A stretch of DNA of 40,641 nt from JBAVQS01 sp049694275 (GCA_049694275.1 JBAVQS010000291.1:1-40641), one strand, 5' to 3'; shown: positions 7,765 through 14,984, numbered from the stretch's first letter. Notes: generated by a model from the letters alone, not told the origin. Program-made: numbers and translations.

Positions 7765-9018
7765 TCAGCTAGTGCGCCGCGCCACGACAACCGTCATGTC
7801 GTCGGATTGCGGCGCCTCGCTGGCAAAGCGCCGGAGCGCGTCGGCCAGTGCAGTCACAAAATCCTCGGCCGGGGCGTGTCCCTGCACGCTGGTCAGCGCC
7901 TCAAGGCTCTCCATTCCCCAAGACCGCTCTTGCGCGTCCATGGCCTCGGGAATGCCATCGGTGTAGAAAACGATCAGGTCCCCCGGCGCGATCTCGACCG
8001 TCACCTGTCGGTATATCGCCGCATCGTCAATGCCCAGGGGGAGACCGGTGCGGGCCAGTCGTTTCACCTCTCCCGTCGCCGCGGCATAGTGCAGGGGCGG
8101 GTTGTGCCCGGCGTTGACATAGGTGAGTTCGTGATGCGCCGGGTCGAGCTCGGCATAGAACAGGGTCACAAACATGCCGCGCGTCGCATCGGCGCAGAGC
8201 AGCCGGTTGGCATGGCGGATGCAGTCCGCCGCGTTGCTGGTGATATCGACGCTTGCCCGCAGGATGCTCCGGGTGACGGCCATCAAGAGCGCCGCACCGG
8301 TCCCCTTGTCCGAGACATCGCCAACCGCAATCCCATAACCGCCGTTCGAGAGCGGCAGAAAATCGTAAAAATCCCCGCCGACAAGATGCGCCGGCTGCCA
8401 GAGCGTTGCAAACTCCCATCCTTGCAGCCGGGGCGTCTCCCGCGGGATGAGGCTGGCCTGCACATCCCGCGCGACCTGCAGTTCGCGCTCCATCCGCCCC
8501 TTTTCGACCGCCACCTGGTAGAGCCGTGCATTCTCGATGGCGATGGCCGCCGTGGAGGCGATTGCGCTCAACAGGTCCAGGTCGGCCTCCGTAAAAATGC
8601 CGGCTTGCAGGCGATTGTCCACATAGATGACGCCCTGGGTGATGCTCCTGAGCTGGAGCGGGACGCAGAGGATGGAGCGCAGTCCCAGCCCGGCGACGCT
8701 GACGCGGCCGGCGAGCCACGCATCGCGCTGCGCATCGCTCGTCAAGCGCGGCTTGCCTTCGACGGCGACCCAATCGACGACGCTGCGCGAAATCTGGAAC
8801 TGGGGGGAATCGATGACGCGGTGGTCCATCCCGCGGGCGACGCTAAAGGCGAGCGGTCCGTTTGGCTGGCGGAGCATCAAAAAGCCGCGCTCGGCGTGTA
8901 CAGCCGCAATCACCTCGTCCATGACATCGTTCAGAACCTCGTCCAGGTTGAGTGACGAGTTGAACGTCTGCGAGAGCCGATAGAGTAGCGCGAGTTGTTC
9001 GGTTGAGGTGAGCGCCAT
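7765..9018 (-). CDS. GAF-domain SpoIIE-type PP2C phosphatase
   Basis: A 417-residue cytosolic phosphatase. A GAF sensor spans about 8-165 (ends IENARLYQVA), then a short helical linker (MERELQVARDVQASLIP) and a PP2C/SpoIIE domain at about 200-415. Metal-binding motifs are intact: GGDFYD (214-219), GDVSDKG (233-239), YVNAGHNPP (300-308), FYTDG (351-355) and DDMT (406-409). RsbU-like enzymes of this layout dephosphorylate anti-anti-sigma factors or other phosphoproteins. The gene directly downstream encodes a Ser/Thr kinase, so it may reverse that kinase's action; no STAS or anti-sigma gene is nearby. Only a weak purine-rich site precedes the ATG. Confidence 0.92.
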   Translation of the reverse strand: MALTSTEQLALLYRLSQTFNSSLNLDEVLNDVMDEVIAAVHAERGFLMLRQPNGPLAFSVARGMDHRVIDSPQFQISRSVVDWVAVEGKPRLTSDAQRDAWLAGRVSVAGLGLRSILCVPLQLRSITQGVIYVDNRLQAGIFTEADLDLLSAIASTAAIAIENARLYQVAVEKGRMERELQVARDVQASLIPRETPRLQGWEFATLWQPAHLVGGDFYDFLPLSNGGYGIAVGDVSDKGTGAALLMAVTRSILRASVDITSNAADCIRHANRLLCADATRGMFVTLFYAELDPAHHELTYVNAGHNPPLHYAAATGEVKRLARTGLPLGIDDAAIYRQVTVEIAPGDLIVFYTDGIPEAMDAQERSWGMESLEALTSVQGHAPAEDFVTALADALRRFASEAPQSDDMTVVVARRTS

Positions 9019-9047
9019 ATCTTTGCCCCGCGGGAGGGATAATTCTT

Positions 9048-9056
9048 ATTATATCA
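9048..9056 (-). promoter_or_regulatory. Extended -10 promoter of the phosphatase/kinase operon
   Basis: TATAAT (9053-9048) is preceded by TGA, giving an extended -10 element. No good -35 is seen at 16-18 bases, which suggests activator dependence. Predicted start of transcription is near 9042. Confidence 0.45.
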
Positions 9057-9089
9057 CGCGATGGCGGAATGGCGGCGCCTTCCGCTCTG

Positions 9090-9108
9090 AATGTGAGCAG
9101 TTCACATT
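9090..9108. promoter_or_regulatory. CRP/FNR-like palindrome
   Basis: AATGTGA-GCAGT-TCACATT is a perfect 7-bp inverted repeat with a 5-base spacer. It resembles the CRP/FNR site TGTGA-N6-TCACA but is one base shorter. It is centred about 57 bases upstream of the predicted phosphatase transcription start, a position where activators can act. Confidence 0.4.
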
Positions 9109-9307
9109 GGGGGCGAACTGCGACAGGCGGTTAGAAACCGCAGCAATCCCACAAACGGCGTGTGACTCACGCACAAGGCAAAATCTGCCTGCGCAGATTG
9201 GCCTCTCCAGCCGACGACAGTCGGCTTTGCCCTGAGTTGCCGCGAATTCATTCGCCCGGCAAAACCTGCCCCGAAAGTGAACTGCGCAGGGGATGAGGCT
9301 AAAATAA
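9109..9307. other. Non-coding spacer with small inverted repeats
   Basis: No gene is seen here. The spacer contains several short hairpins, including GCGGTT-AGAA-ACCGC (9127-9141), AATCTGC-CT-GCAGATT type pairing around 9181-9200, and AGCCGA...TCGGCT (9210-9227). GCAGTTCAC near 9097 and GTGAACTGC near 9280 form a longer-range inverted pair. Together with the promoter and terminator entries this accounts for the gap between the phosphatase and the DoxX-like gene. It could be a degenerate repeat element or a small RNA; neither can be shown. Confidence 0.3.
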
Positions 9308-9335
9308 CCAGAGCCACCCGTGCGGGTGGCTCTGG
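9308..9335 (-). terminator. Rho-independent terminator of the DoxX-like gene
   Basis: A perfect 13-bp stem (CCAGAGCCACCCG / CGGGTGGCTCTGG) with a 2-base loop is followed on the minus strand by TTATTTT. It lies just beyond the stop of the DoxX-like gene. Confidence 0.8.
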
Positions 9336-9363
9336 ATGTTGGGAGGAGCTGAGCGGATGAGCG

Positions 9364-9960
9364 TTATTCGCTTGTTTGCACGACCGGGACCGGCACGGGT
9401 TGCGTCGTTTCGATGCCGATGCCGGGCTTCCAGGGCGTGCCCAGGATGGGCAGGAGCACACGGTCGAGTCCGTAATAACCGGCGGTCTTCCAGGCCAGGA
9501 TAATGACTACGGCGACGAGGAAGAGCAGCGGGTTGGTGCTGGCAGAACCGGCCATCATAAAGTTCCAGTTCATCAAGCCGCCGAAAAAGGCCGCGATACC
9601 GGTAAAGGCGCCCAGGATCAAGCAGACACCGACCAGGACTTCGCCGGCGACGACGACCTTGGAGAACCAGGTATAGCTCTGGGTGTCAATCATGAACTGG
9701 AGGAACTGGCGATACCAGTCGAAAGCGATCACGGGCTTGGGGGTCGTCGCCACCGCACCCAGCCAGAAACCTTTCAGCGCGTCGCCGGTCTGCGTCCAGC
9801 CCGGATCGGTGATTTTGTGCTGGGCGGCCTGGAGCCACTGAATGCCAAGGTAAACGCGAACGATGAGCCAGACAATCGCCATGCGTGTATCGGCGAACAA
9901 GAACCGGGCGATGGGCGATTCGGGAATTTGTGTGTTTTTCTTGAGTACGAGCTTTGCCAT
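9364..9960 (-). CDS. DoxX-family membrane protein
   Basis: A 198-residue membrane protein with about four hydrophobic helices: around 27-47 (AIVWLIVRVYLGIQWL), 102-121, 123-140 and 143-160. It has the DoxX/DoxD-like arrangement with a long loop after helix 1 (KITDPGWTQTGDALKGFW), a layout also seen in thiosulfate:quinone oxidoreductase large subunits and quinol-oxidase-associated proteins. A role in quinone-linked redox chemistry is possible but not shown; no oxidase partner is adjacent. The ATG has AGGAGAGG seven bases upstream, and the gene ends in a clear terminator, so it looks monocistronic. A CRP/FNR-type palindrome overlaps its promoter. Confidence 0.8.
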   Translation of the reverse strand: MAKLVLKKNTQIPESPIARFLFADTRMAIVWLIVRVYLGIQWLQAAQHKITDPGWTQTGDALKGFWLGAVATTPKPVIAFDWYRQFLQFMIDTQSYTWFSKVVVAGEVLVGVCLILGAFTGIAAFFGGLMNWNFMMAGSASTNPLLFLVAVVIILAWKTAGYYGLDRVLLPILGTPWKPGIGIETTQPVPVPVVQTSE

Positions 9961-9994
9961 TTTTTCCTCTCCTATCTCTCAGACTTATGACACC

Positions 9995-10022
9995 AGTATA
10001 CTCTTATGTGAAAAGATTCACA
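9995..10022 (-). promoter_or_regulatory. DoxX-like gene promoter with overlapping CRP/FNR-type site
   Basis: A -10 element TATACT lies at 10000-9995 on the minus strand with no good -35. Directly upstream is TGTGA-AAAGAT-TCACA (10007-10022), an exact match to the CRP/FNR-family pattern TGTGA-N6-TCACA. The palindrome is centred near -26 from the predicted start, which would fit a repressor better than a classical activator. Confidence 0.5.
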
Positions 10023-10078
10023 TGTGTCATTTATCCCAAGTATGCCCGCCGGATGCCCATCATTGTCGGGGACATTTG

Positions 10079-11062
10079 TCACGGGACGGATTGGAGCTGG
10101 CTAATGGTCTGCTCTACCACAACGCGGTCCGCCGCGGTGGGATCGAGCTGGAGATAGGTTTCAAAGTCCTGAATTGCTTGGGCATTGAGCCCTTGCAGCT
10201 TGTACGCGAGCCCCCGGTTATAGTAAGCGAAAGCAAACTTGGGATCGAGCTGAATCGCTTTGTCATAATCGGCCAGGGCCTGATCGTAGCTGTGTTTGTC
10301 CGCATAGGCGAGGGCGCGGTTGTAATAGGCCTTGGCGTACTGGGGATCAAGCTCGACCGCCCGGTTCGAATCGACAATCGCCTGATCGTCGTTGCCTTGA
10401 TTGCGGTAGGCCGCGGCACGACTGGAGTAGGCAGGGGCGCTCTTGGGGTCAAGCTCAATAACCCTGGTAAAGTCGGTAATGACCTGATTGTAGTTACCTT
10501 TGTTGGCATAGGCAATGCCGCGGTTGGCGTAGGCATTAGCGGCTTGAGGATCGAGTTCGATGGCCTTGCCATAATCGGCGATGGCCTGATCCAGGTTGCC
10601 TTTGTTGGCATAGGCAATGCCGCGGTTAAGGTAAGCATTGGTGGACTTGGGATCGAGTTCGATGGCCTTGCCATAATCGACAATGGCCTGATCGTAGTCG
10701 CCCTTGGCCGCATAGGCAATACCGCGGTCGTAGTAGGATGGGACGTCCTGGGGGGCGAGTTCAATCGCCTTGTTCAAGTCGGCGATGGCCTGGTCCAGAT
10801 TGCCTTTGTTGGCATAGGCAATGCCGCGGTTGTGGTAGGCGTTGGCGTATTGGGGATCGAGCTCAATCGCTTTGTCAAAATTGGCGATAGCCTGAGCATA
10901 GTCTCCTTTGCTATAGGCCGCCACGCCTTGATCGTAATAACCGACCGACTGGGGTGTCGCCGCCGGTCCGCAGGCCGCCAGTGTCCAGGCGAGCAGAGCG
11001 ACGAGCGCGAGTGCCAACAGGCTGGTCGCCCGTTTGCCGCGACTGGTATGAGGATTTCTCAT
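10079..11062 (-). CDS. Lipoprotein with eight tandem TPRs
   Basis: A 327-residue exported lipoprotein. The N-terminus has a basic head and hydrophobic core ending in a lipobox (TLAACGPA), so the protein should be anchored to the outer face of the membrane. The rest is eight near-identical 34-residue tetratricopeptide repeats built on NRGIAYANKGNxDQAI and KAIELDP. TPR arrays act as protein-binding scaffolds; the partner is unknown. The frame could start at 11110, but the ATG at 11062 is chosen because a signal peptide follows it and GGAG precedes it. It begins four bases after the stop of the RibD-like gene, so the two are co-transcribed. The repeats are also highly similar at DNA level. Confidence 0.88.
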   Translation of the reverse strand: MRNPHTSRGKRATSLLALALVALLAWTLAACGPAATPQSVGYYDQGVAAYSKGDYAQAIANFDKAIELDPQYANAYHNRGIAYANKGNLDQAIADLNKAIELAPQDVPSYYDRGIAYAAKGDYDQAIVDYGKAIELDPKSTNAYLNRGIAYANKGNLDQAIADYGKAIELDPQAANAYANRGIAYANKGNYNQVITDFTRVIELDPKSAPAYSSRAAAYRNQGNDDQAIVDSNRAVELDPQYAKAYYNRALAYADKHSYDQALADYDKAIQLDPKFAFAYYNRGLAYKLQGLNAQAIQDFETYLQLDPTAADRVVVEQTISQLQSVP

Positions 11063-11066
11063 CGAT

Positions 11067-11624
11067 CTATTTCTCCGGTTGGTAAACAAGCAAAACGTTA
11101 CCCGAAGCAAAAACCCTGGTCCGGATGAGGTTGAGCTTGAGCGGTTCGCTCAGGTCCTGAAATAAGCGCCTGCCGTTCCCCAACGCAACCGGGTTCACCA
11201 TCATCCGAAATTCGTCAATCAAGCCCATGCGAGTCAAGGATGCGGCCAGAACCCCACTGCCAAATAGAGCGAGGTCTTGGCCGGGCTGTTGTTTCAGGCG
11301 CGAGACCGCCTGGGCGATATCCCCCTGAACCAGGCTGGAATTTTCCCATTCGACCTTGTCCAGCGTTCTGGAAAAGACGAACTTGGGCAAGCTGTTCATC
11401 TTGCCGGCAACAATAGGGTCGTCCTCCCTGGCGAATAGAGTCGGCCAGTAACTCGCCATAAGCTGATAGGTTACGCGCCCAAATAATAACGCGTCGGTCT
11501 CGTCAAGCTGATGGATGGCGAATTCGTTGAATTCCGCATCAACGTGATGCCAATTGATGTTGCGGTCCGGGCCTTCAAAGAAACCGTCGAGGCTGACCAT
11601 GTTGAATAAAAACACCTTGCGCAT
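11067..11624 (-). CDS. RibD C-terminal / dihydrofolate reductase-like protein
   Basis: A 185-residue protein of the RibD_C/DHFR-like family (YyaP/YwjB type). Visible marks are the first strand with VSLDGFFEGPD, the helix-turn ALLFGRVTYQLMASYW, the NADPH-site-like LALFGSGVLAASL, and the end strand EFRMMVNPVALGNGRRLF. Such stand-alone proteins are usually annotated as dihydrofolate reductase family, but true folate activity is rarely shown and residues for riboflavin synthesis cannot be judged here. The start ATG has GGGAGAAG seven bases upstream. It is first in an operon with the TPR lipoprotein. Confidence 0.85.
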   Translation of the reverse strand: MRKVFLFNMVSLDGFFEGPDRNINWHHVDAEFNEFAIHQLDETDALLFGRVTYQLMASYWPTLFAREDDPIVAGKMNSLPKFVFSRTLDKVEWENSSLVQGDIAQAVSRLKQQPGQDLALFGSGVLAASLTRMGLIDEFRMMVNPVALGNGRRLFQDLSEPLKLNLIRTRVFASGNVLLVYQPEK

Positions 11625-11706
11625 GACACTTCTCCCTTTTTAACCTGGCTCTGCGAACGTGCGGCCTATGCCCTGCCATCCTTGCTCACAGTTTGGTATT
11701 CGAGCA

Positions 11707-11733
11707 GTACTACCCCTCAATCAAGGGTTACAA
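11707..11733 (-). promoter_or_regulatory. Possible promoter with imperfect palindromic operator
   Basis: On the minus strand, TTGTAA (11733-11728) and TAGTAC (11712-11707) flank an imperfect inverted repeat, ACCCTTGATTGAGGGGT (11728-11712). A palindrome lying between the -35 and -10 elements is typical of MerR-family operators, but the 15-base spacing here is shorter than theirs. It lies about 90 bases upstream of the RibD-like gene. Confidence 0.25.
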
Positions 11734-11788
11734 ACTCGGAAACGATTATTTTTCTCATCCATGCCCCTTATCAGTCTCTTCACTCTCA

Positions 11789-11816
11789 TTGACACACGCG
11801 GTGATTCTCATATAAT
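11789..11816 (+). promoter_or_regulatory. Consensus promoter of the small membrane protein gene
   Basis: TTGACA (11789-11794) and TATAAT (11811-11816) both match consensus, with a 16-base spacer. Predicted start of transcription is near 11823, leaving a 23-base leader. Confidence 0.75.
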
Positions 11817-11845
11817 CCCGTTACTTGTCTCGGGAAAGGTGTTGA

Positions 11846-12076
11846 ATGAACAAAAATGTCATGGTAATCGCCGCAGTCGTGGTGGGTGTGCTCGCTTTGA
11901 TTCTGATGGGGGTTTACTGGCTCGTGCCGGCCGGCGCGCTGCCGGTCTTTATCCCCGGTTTCGAGGCCGGCTCGACGCGTATTCATTATACCCACGGAGT
12001 GGCCGCCCTCGTCGTGGCGCTCGCCCTCTTTGCATTCGCCTGGTTTCAGAGCGGCAAAAAATCAGCGCCAAAATAA
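11846..12076 (+). CDS. Small two-helix membrane protein
   Basis: A 76-residue protein with hydrophobic helices at about 6-29 and 49-66, joined by a loop containing GFEAGSTRIHYTHG, and a short basic tail (GKKSAPK). No family is recognised. A consensus promoter and a weak GGAAAGG ribosome site precede the ATG, so it is probably expressed. Its last 15 bases overlap the end of the convergent uppP gene, so the two transcripts must run into each other. Confidence 0.7.
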   Translation: MNKNVMVIAAVVVGVLALILMGVYWLVPAGALPVFIPGFEAGSTRIHYTHGVAALVVALALFAFAWFQSGKKSAPK

Positions 12077-12922
12077 CAGCGCGGAGCTCACTGCGCCCGC
12101 GACCAGGCAGTAGATGGCGAATGGGGTCAGGGTATTGGTCCGGAAATAGCGCGTGAGAAAGCGAACGGTTAGAAAAGCCGCGCCCGCCGCGCAGAGCGCG
12201 CCGACCGCGAGCGGGCCTAGGACCTGGGTTTCGCCGGATAGCGCCAACTCGGGCAGTTTTAATACGGCGGCCGCGCCGATGATTGGCGTGGCGAGCAGAA
12301 AGCTATAGCGCGCCGCATCCTCGCGCGAGAGACCCACGCCCAAACTCCCGGCCATGGATGCCCCCGTTCTCGAAAAACCGGGGATGAGGGCGATAGCCTG
12401 CGCGACCCCGACGATGATCGCCTGCCCCCACTTGAGCCGGGCGATCCGGACATCGCTATCCGGGATAGTCGTCTCCTCCGTTGCTTTTCTTCTCAAGCGC
12501 TCTGCCCCCAGGAGTAGAAATCCGTTGAGGATCAGAAAAAAAGCGGCCGATTGCGCCGAGGCAAACAGGCTTTGCAGTGGATGTTCGAGCGCCAGCCCGA
12601 GAATCCCGGCGGGGATGGTGGCGACGACGAGCAGCCACGCCAGTTTCGCATCCGGATCGGTCTCGCTGATCTCGCGCTGCCGGAGAGAGCGGACGAGGCC
12701 GGAGAGGATACGGAGCCAGTCCCGCCAAAAGAATCCCAGCAAGACCATGGCCGTTGCCAGGTGCGTCGCCACTAAAAAGACGACAAAGGAATTATCATCC
12801 TGCTGAATCTGCCAGCCGAGCAGTTTGGGTAGGATAATGCTGTGCCCCAGGCTCGAGATGGGAAATAACTCTGCGAGACCTTGCAGCAACCCCAGGACCG
12901 CCGCTTGAAAATAAGTAATCAC
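12062..12922 (-). CDS. uppP: Undecaprenyl-diphosphatase UppP (BacA)
   Basis: A 286-residue polytopic membrane enzyme that recycles undecaprenyl diphosphate to the monophosphate carrier used for cell-wall and glycan export. Both family signatures are present: GLAELFPISSLGH (15-27, with the catalytic Glu18) and PGFSRTGAS followed by SREDAARYSFLLATP. Length and helix pattern fit BacA. The start is GTG 12922 with AAGGAG a few bases upstream. It overlaps the convergent small membrane gene by 15 bases. The lipid carrier it regenerates could also serve the glycan operon at 16552-25254. Confidence 0.96.
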   Translation of the reverse strand: MITYFQAAVLGLLQGLAELFPISSLGHSIILPKLLGWQIQQDDNSFVVFLVATHLATAMVLLGFFWRDWLRILSGLVRSLRQREISETDPDAKLAWLLVVATIPAGILGLALEHPLQSLFASAQSAAFFLILNGFLLLGAERLRRKATEETTIPDSDVRIARLKWGQAIIVGVAQAIALIPGFSRTGASMAGSLGVGLSREDAARYSFLLATPIIGAAAVLKLPELALSGETQVLGPLAVGALCAAGAAFLTVRFLTRYFRTNTLTPFAIYCLVAGAVSSALLFWR

Positions 12923-13037
12923 GCCCTTCTCCTTGGTTCATTCGTCGACGCCTGCGCGAGGTTCAGCGCCGGCGATATAAAACCGCCGCTCATTTTACCG
13001 TACCTTGCCGGGCTGCGGCTGGAATTTCCTCGCTTTA

Positions 13038-14207
13038 TCATAACGGGTTTCCGGACGTGGCGACCTGTGGCAGTAGCTCGGCCAGCGCATGGGCCAGCGC
13101 CGTTACATCCTCGCGCGTGTTGTACGCCTGTATCGATACGCGGACAAACTGTTTGCCGTTCCAGGTTGTGATTGGGACTTCAACCCGATATTCGTCATAC
13201 AGCCGCGCCTTGAGCGCTTCGGCATTGCACGGCGGCAGCGGCAGAGCAAGCATCTGTGAATACCATTCGGCGGAATCGGGTGAAATGGGCTCCAGCCTTG
13301 TTACCTTTACAATTTCCTGCCGTGCGTATTGCGCCAGGGCATGGCATTCCTCGCGCACGCGCTCCCAGTTGTGTTCTTGCATGAACCGAATGGCCGCCGG
13401 TACGCTGAGGTAGGCGGCGATATCGCGTGTCCCCCGCCACTCCTGCTCGTCAATAAAGCGCGACGGCCCTGGCCGATCGCTCTGCCAGCCCCAACTGACG
13501 ACCAGCGGCTCGACCAGGTGCTGCACTTCGCGCCGCGCGTACAGGAACGCAACCCCTTTGGGCGCGAGGAGCCATTTATGCGCGTTCGAGCTATAGAAAT
13601 CCGCGCCCAAGTCCTGTAAATCGAGTGGTATTTGTCCAAGCGCATGCGCACCATCAATGATCGTCAAGATGCCGGCCTCGCGGGCGCGGCGGCAAATTTC
13701 CTTCACCGGAAAGATCAGTGCGGTTGGCGATGTGATGTGGCTGAGAAAGATCACGCGCGTCCGCGGTGTGACACCCGACCAGAACAGAGAGATAAAATCT
13801 TCTCGCGTCGTAACCGGTAACGGGATGGATCGTGACTTGTAGACGGCGCCGGTCTTGTCGCAGAGGAATCGCCAGGTCCGATCGAGCGCCCCGTATTCAT
13901 GGTCTGTCGTGAGAATCTCATCCCCTGTCGTCAAATGCAAGCTGCGCGCGACAATATTTAACCCGACCGTCGCATTGGGCACATAAACCAGCTCGTCGGG
14001 CGAAGCATTTACATAGTGGGCGAGCGTGGTTCGCGCCTCGCGCATCAATCCCTCAAACCGCCGTCCGAGAAACTCGACCGGCTGGCGCTCCAGTTCCAAC
14101 TGCCACTTTTGATAGACCTCGAACACCTGGCGCGGACAGGCGCCAAAAGAACCGTGGTTGAGAAAGACGACGTCGGGTCGAAGGAGGAACAGATCTCGTA
14201 TCGGCAT
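13038..14207 (-). CDS. Class V PLP-dependent aminotransferase
   Basis: A 389-residue fold-type I PLP enzyme of the aminotransferase class V / isopenicillin-N-epimerase-like group. Marks include the N-terminal FLNHGSFGACP, the NATVGLNIVARS segment, TDHEYGALDRTW, the cofactor aspartate in IIDGAHALGQIPLD and the PLP lysine in SNAHKWLLAPKG. Relatives include cysteine desulfurase-like lyases and the ergothioneine lyase EgtE. No ergothioneine or sulfur-transfer genes are adjacent, so the substrate stays open. The ATG has GGAG nine bases upstream. It follows the V4R gene, but a 21-bp hairpin lies between, so it may be transcribed separately. Confidence 0.88.
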   Translation of the reverse strand: MPIRDLFLLRPDVVFLNHGSFGACPRQVFEVYQKWQLELERQPVEFLGRRFEGLMREARTTLAHYVNASPDELVYVPNATVGLNIVARSLHLTTGDEILTTDHEYGALDRTWRFLCDKTGAVYKSRSIPLPVTTREDFISLFWSGVTPRTRVIFLSHITSPTALIFPVKEICRRAREAGILTIIDGAHALGQIPLDLQDLGADFYSSNAHKWLLAPKGVAFLYARREVQHLVEPLVVSWGWQSDRPGPSRFIDEQEWRGTRDIAAYLSVPAAIRFMQEHNWERVREECHALAQYARQEIVKVTRLEPISPDSAEWYSQMLALPLPPCNAEALKARLYDEYRVEVPITTWNGKQFVRVSIQAYNTREDVTALAHALAELLPQVATSGNPL

Positions 14208-14276
14208 GTATCATTTCTCCAGATCAGTCTCTGCAAAAAGGGGTTAATCTTATTCCTCTGTGGGATGGAGGTGAAA

Positions 14277-14320
14277 GCAACGAGGGATGAAAAGGAAAAT
14301 TCCTTTTCATCCCTCGTTGC
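14277..14320. repeat. Perfect 21-bp inverted repeat (long hairpin)
   Basis: Bases 14277-14297 are exactly complementary to 14300-14320 with only two bases between, giving a 44-base palindrome in the 129-base gap between the V4R and aminotransferase genes. On the minus strand it is followed by TTTCACC. It probably terminates the DUF4388-GTPase-V4R transcript, but it is longer than a normal terminator and richer in A/T at the tip, so it could also be a repeat element. Confidence 0.85.
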
Positions 14321-14336
14321 CATTGAGCGCGTAGGG

Positions 14337-14984
14337 TTATTCCATTGGCTGTTTGGGGATGCGATAGCGACAGGCGTCTGCGCCGTTGTTCAGGCAGGTG
14401 ACCTCTTTGACCTCGAATTGCTTTTCGGTCAGCCATTTCATCGATTCCATAAAGGTGCCCGTGGTGACGGCGCAGCACGGCTGAGCGTGACGCGGCCGGT
14501 ACTGGCACATGCACTTTTCGATGACAATGGTGAACCCTTCGGCATCCTCCTCAAGATGCGCCGGCTCATTGATGGTCTTGTTCGCCGCCGCGACAATCTG
14601 CTGGAGCAAGAGCTTCATCTTGGCCTGCATCGAGAGCAACGGCATACCCTTGAGCGCCTGTCCGGCGAGGCCGAGCACCGCGGACTGTTCCTTGAGGCCG
14701 ATCTGGAAGGTTGCGCGTCCGACGCGCAGCAGCATGGCGCGCGCGCCGCGCGGGCCATAGAACTCTTCAATCGCCTGTTCAAGCCGCCCGTACTGGGCAA
14801 AGGTGACGCCATACTCGAGATTATTGGGCGGATAATTGCCGATATACTGCTGCATTTTGGCGCCGTTCAGCACGGCCTTCATGCCGTCGGGACCCATGAC
14901 GTCTTCAATCGAGACGAACAGGAGCCGTAATGCCGCATTAGGCAGTGCGCGATCCTCAATTGCCGTAGGCGGGGTAGCGGCCAT
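14337..14984 (-). CDS. V4R-domain sensor protein
   Basis: A 215-residue soluble protein. Its C-terminal half (about 75-210) matches the V4R (4-vinyl reductase) / XylR-N-like small-molecule domain: a long helix, then IEKCMCQYRPRHAQPCC, the TGTFMESMKWL helix and the final hairpin EVKEVTCLNNGADACRYRI. Six cysteines (158, 160, 170, 171, 197, 205) cluster there and could bind a metal. V4R domains bind hydrophobic ligands or tetrapyrrole precursors. It lies 59 bases after the small GTPase gene in one operon with the DUF4388 gene, so it is probably the ligand-sensing input of that module. AAAGGAA precedes the ATG. Confidence 0.8.
   Translation of the reverse strand: MAATPPTAIEDRALPNAALRLLFVSIEDVMGPDGMKAVLNGAKMQQYIGNYPPNNLEYGVTFAQYGRLEQAIEEFYGPRGARAMLLRVGRATFQIGLKEQSAVLGLAGQALKGMPLLSMQAKMKLLLQQIVAAANKTINEPAHLEEDAEGFTIVIEKCMCQYRPRHAQPCCAVTTGTFMESMKWLTEKQFEVKEVTCLNNGADACRYRIPKQPME

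Noticed and set aside
4730..8955. Several plus-strand frames of 175-382 codons opposite the kinase and phosphatase genes
   Set aside because: Low-complexity Arg/Gly/Ala/Asp-rich translations with no domain, lying opposite clear catalytic motifs.
9863..11128. Plus-strand open frame of 421 codons with a repetitive Val/Gly/Ile-rich protein
   Set aside because: The repeats are the reverse complement of the eight TPR units on the other strand; the TPR protein has a lipobox and a ribosome site.
13038..14207. Assignment of the aminotransferase to cysteine desulfurase (IscS/SufS)
   Set aside because: No catalytic-loop cysteine motif near the C-terminus and no iron-sulfur assembly genes nearby; the N-terminal FLNHGSFG fits the epimerase-like group better.
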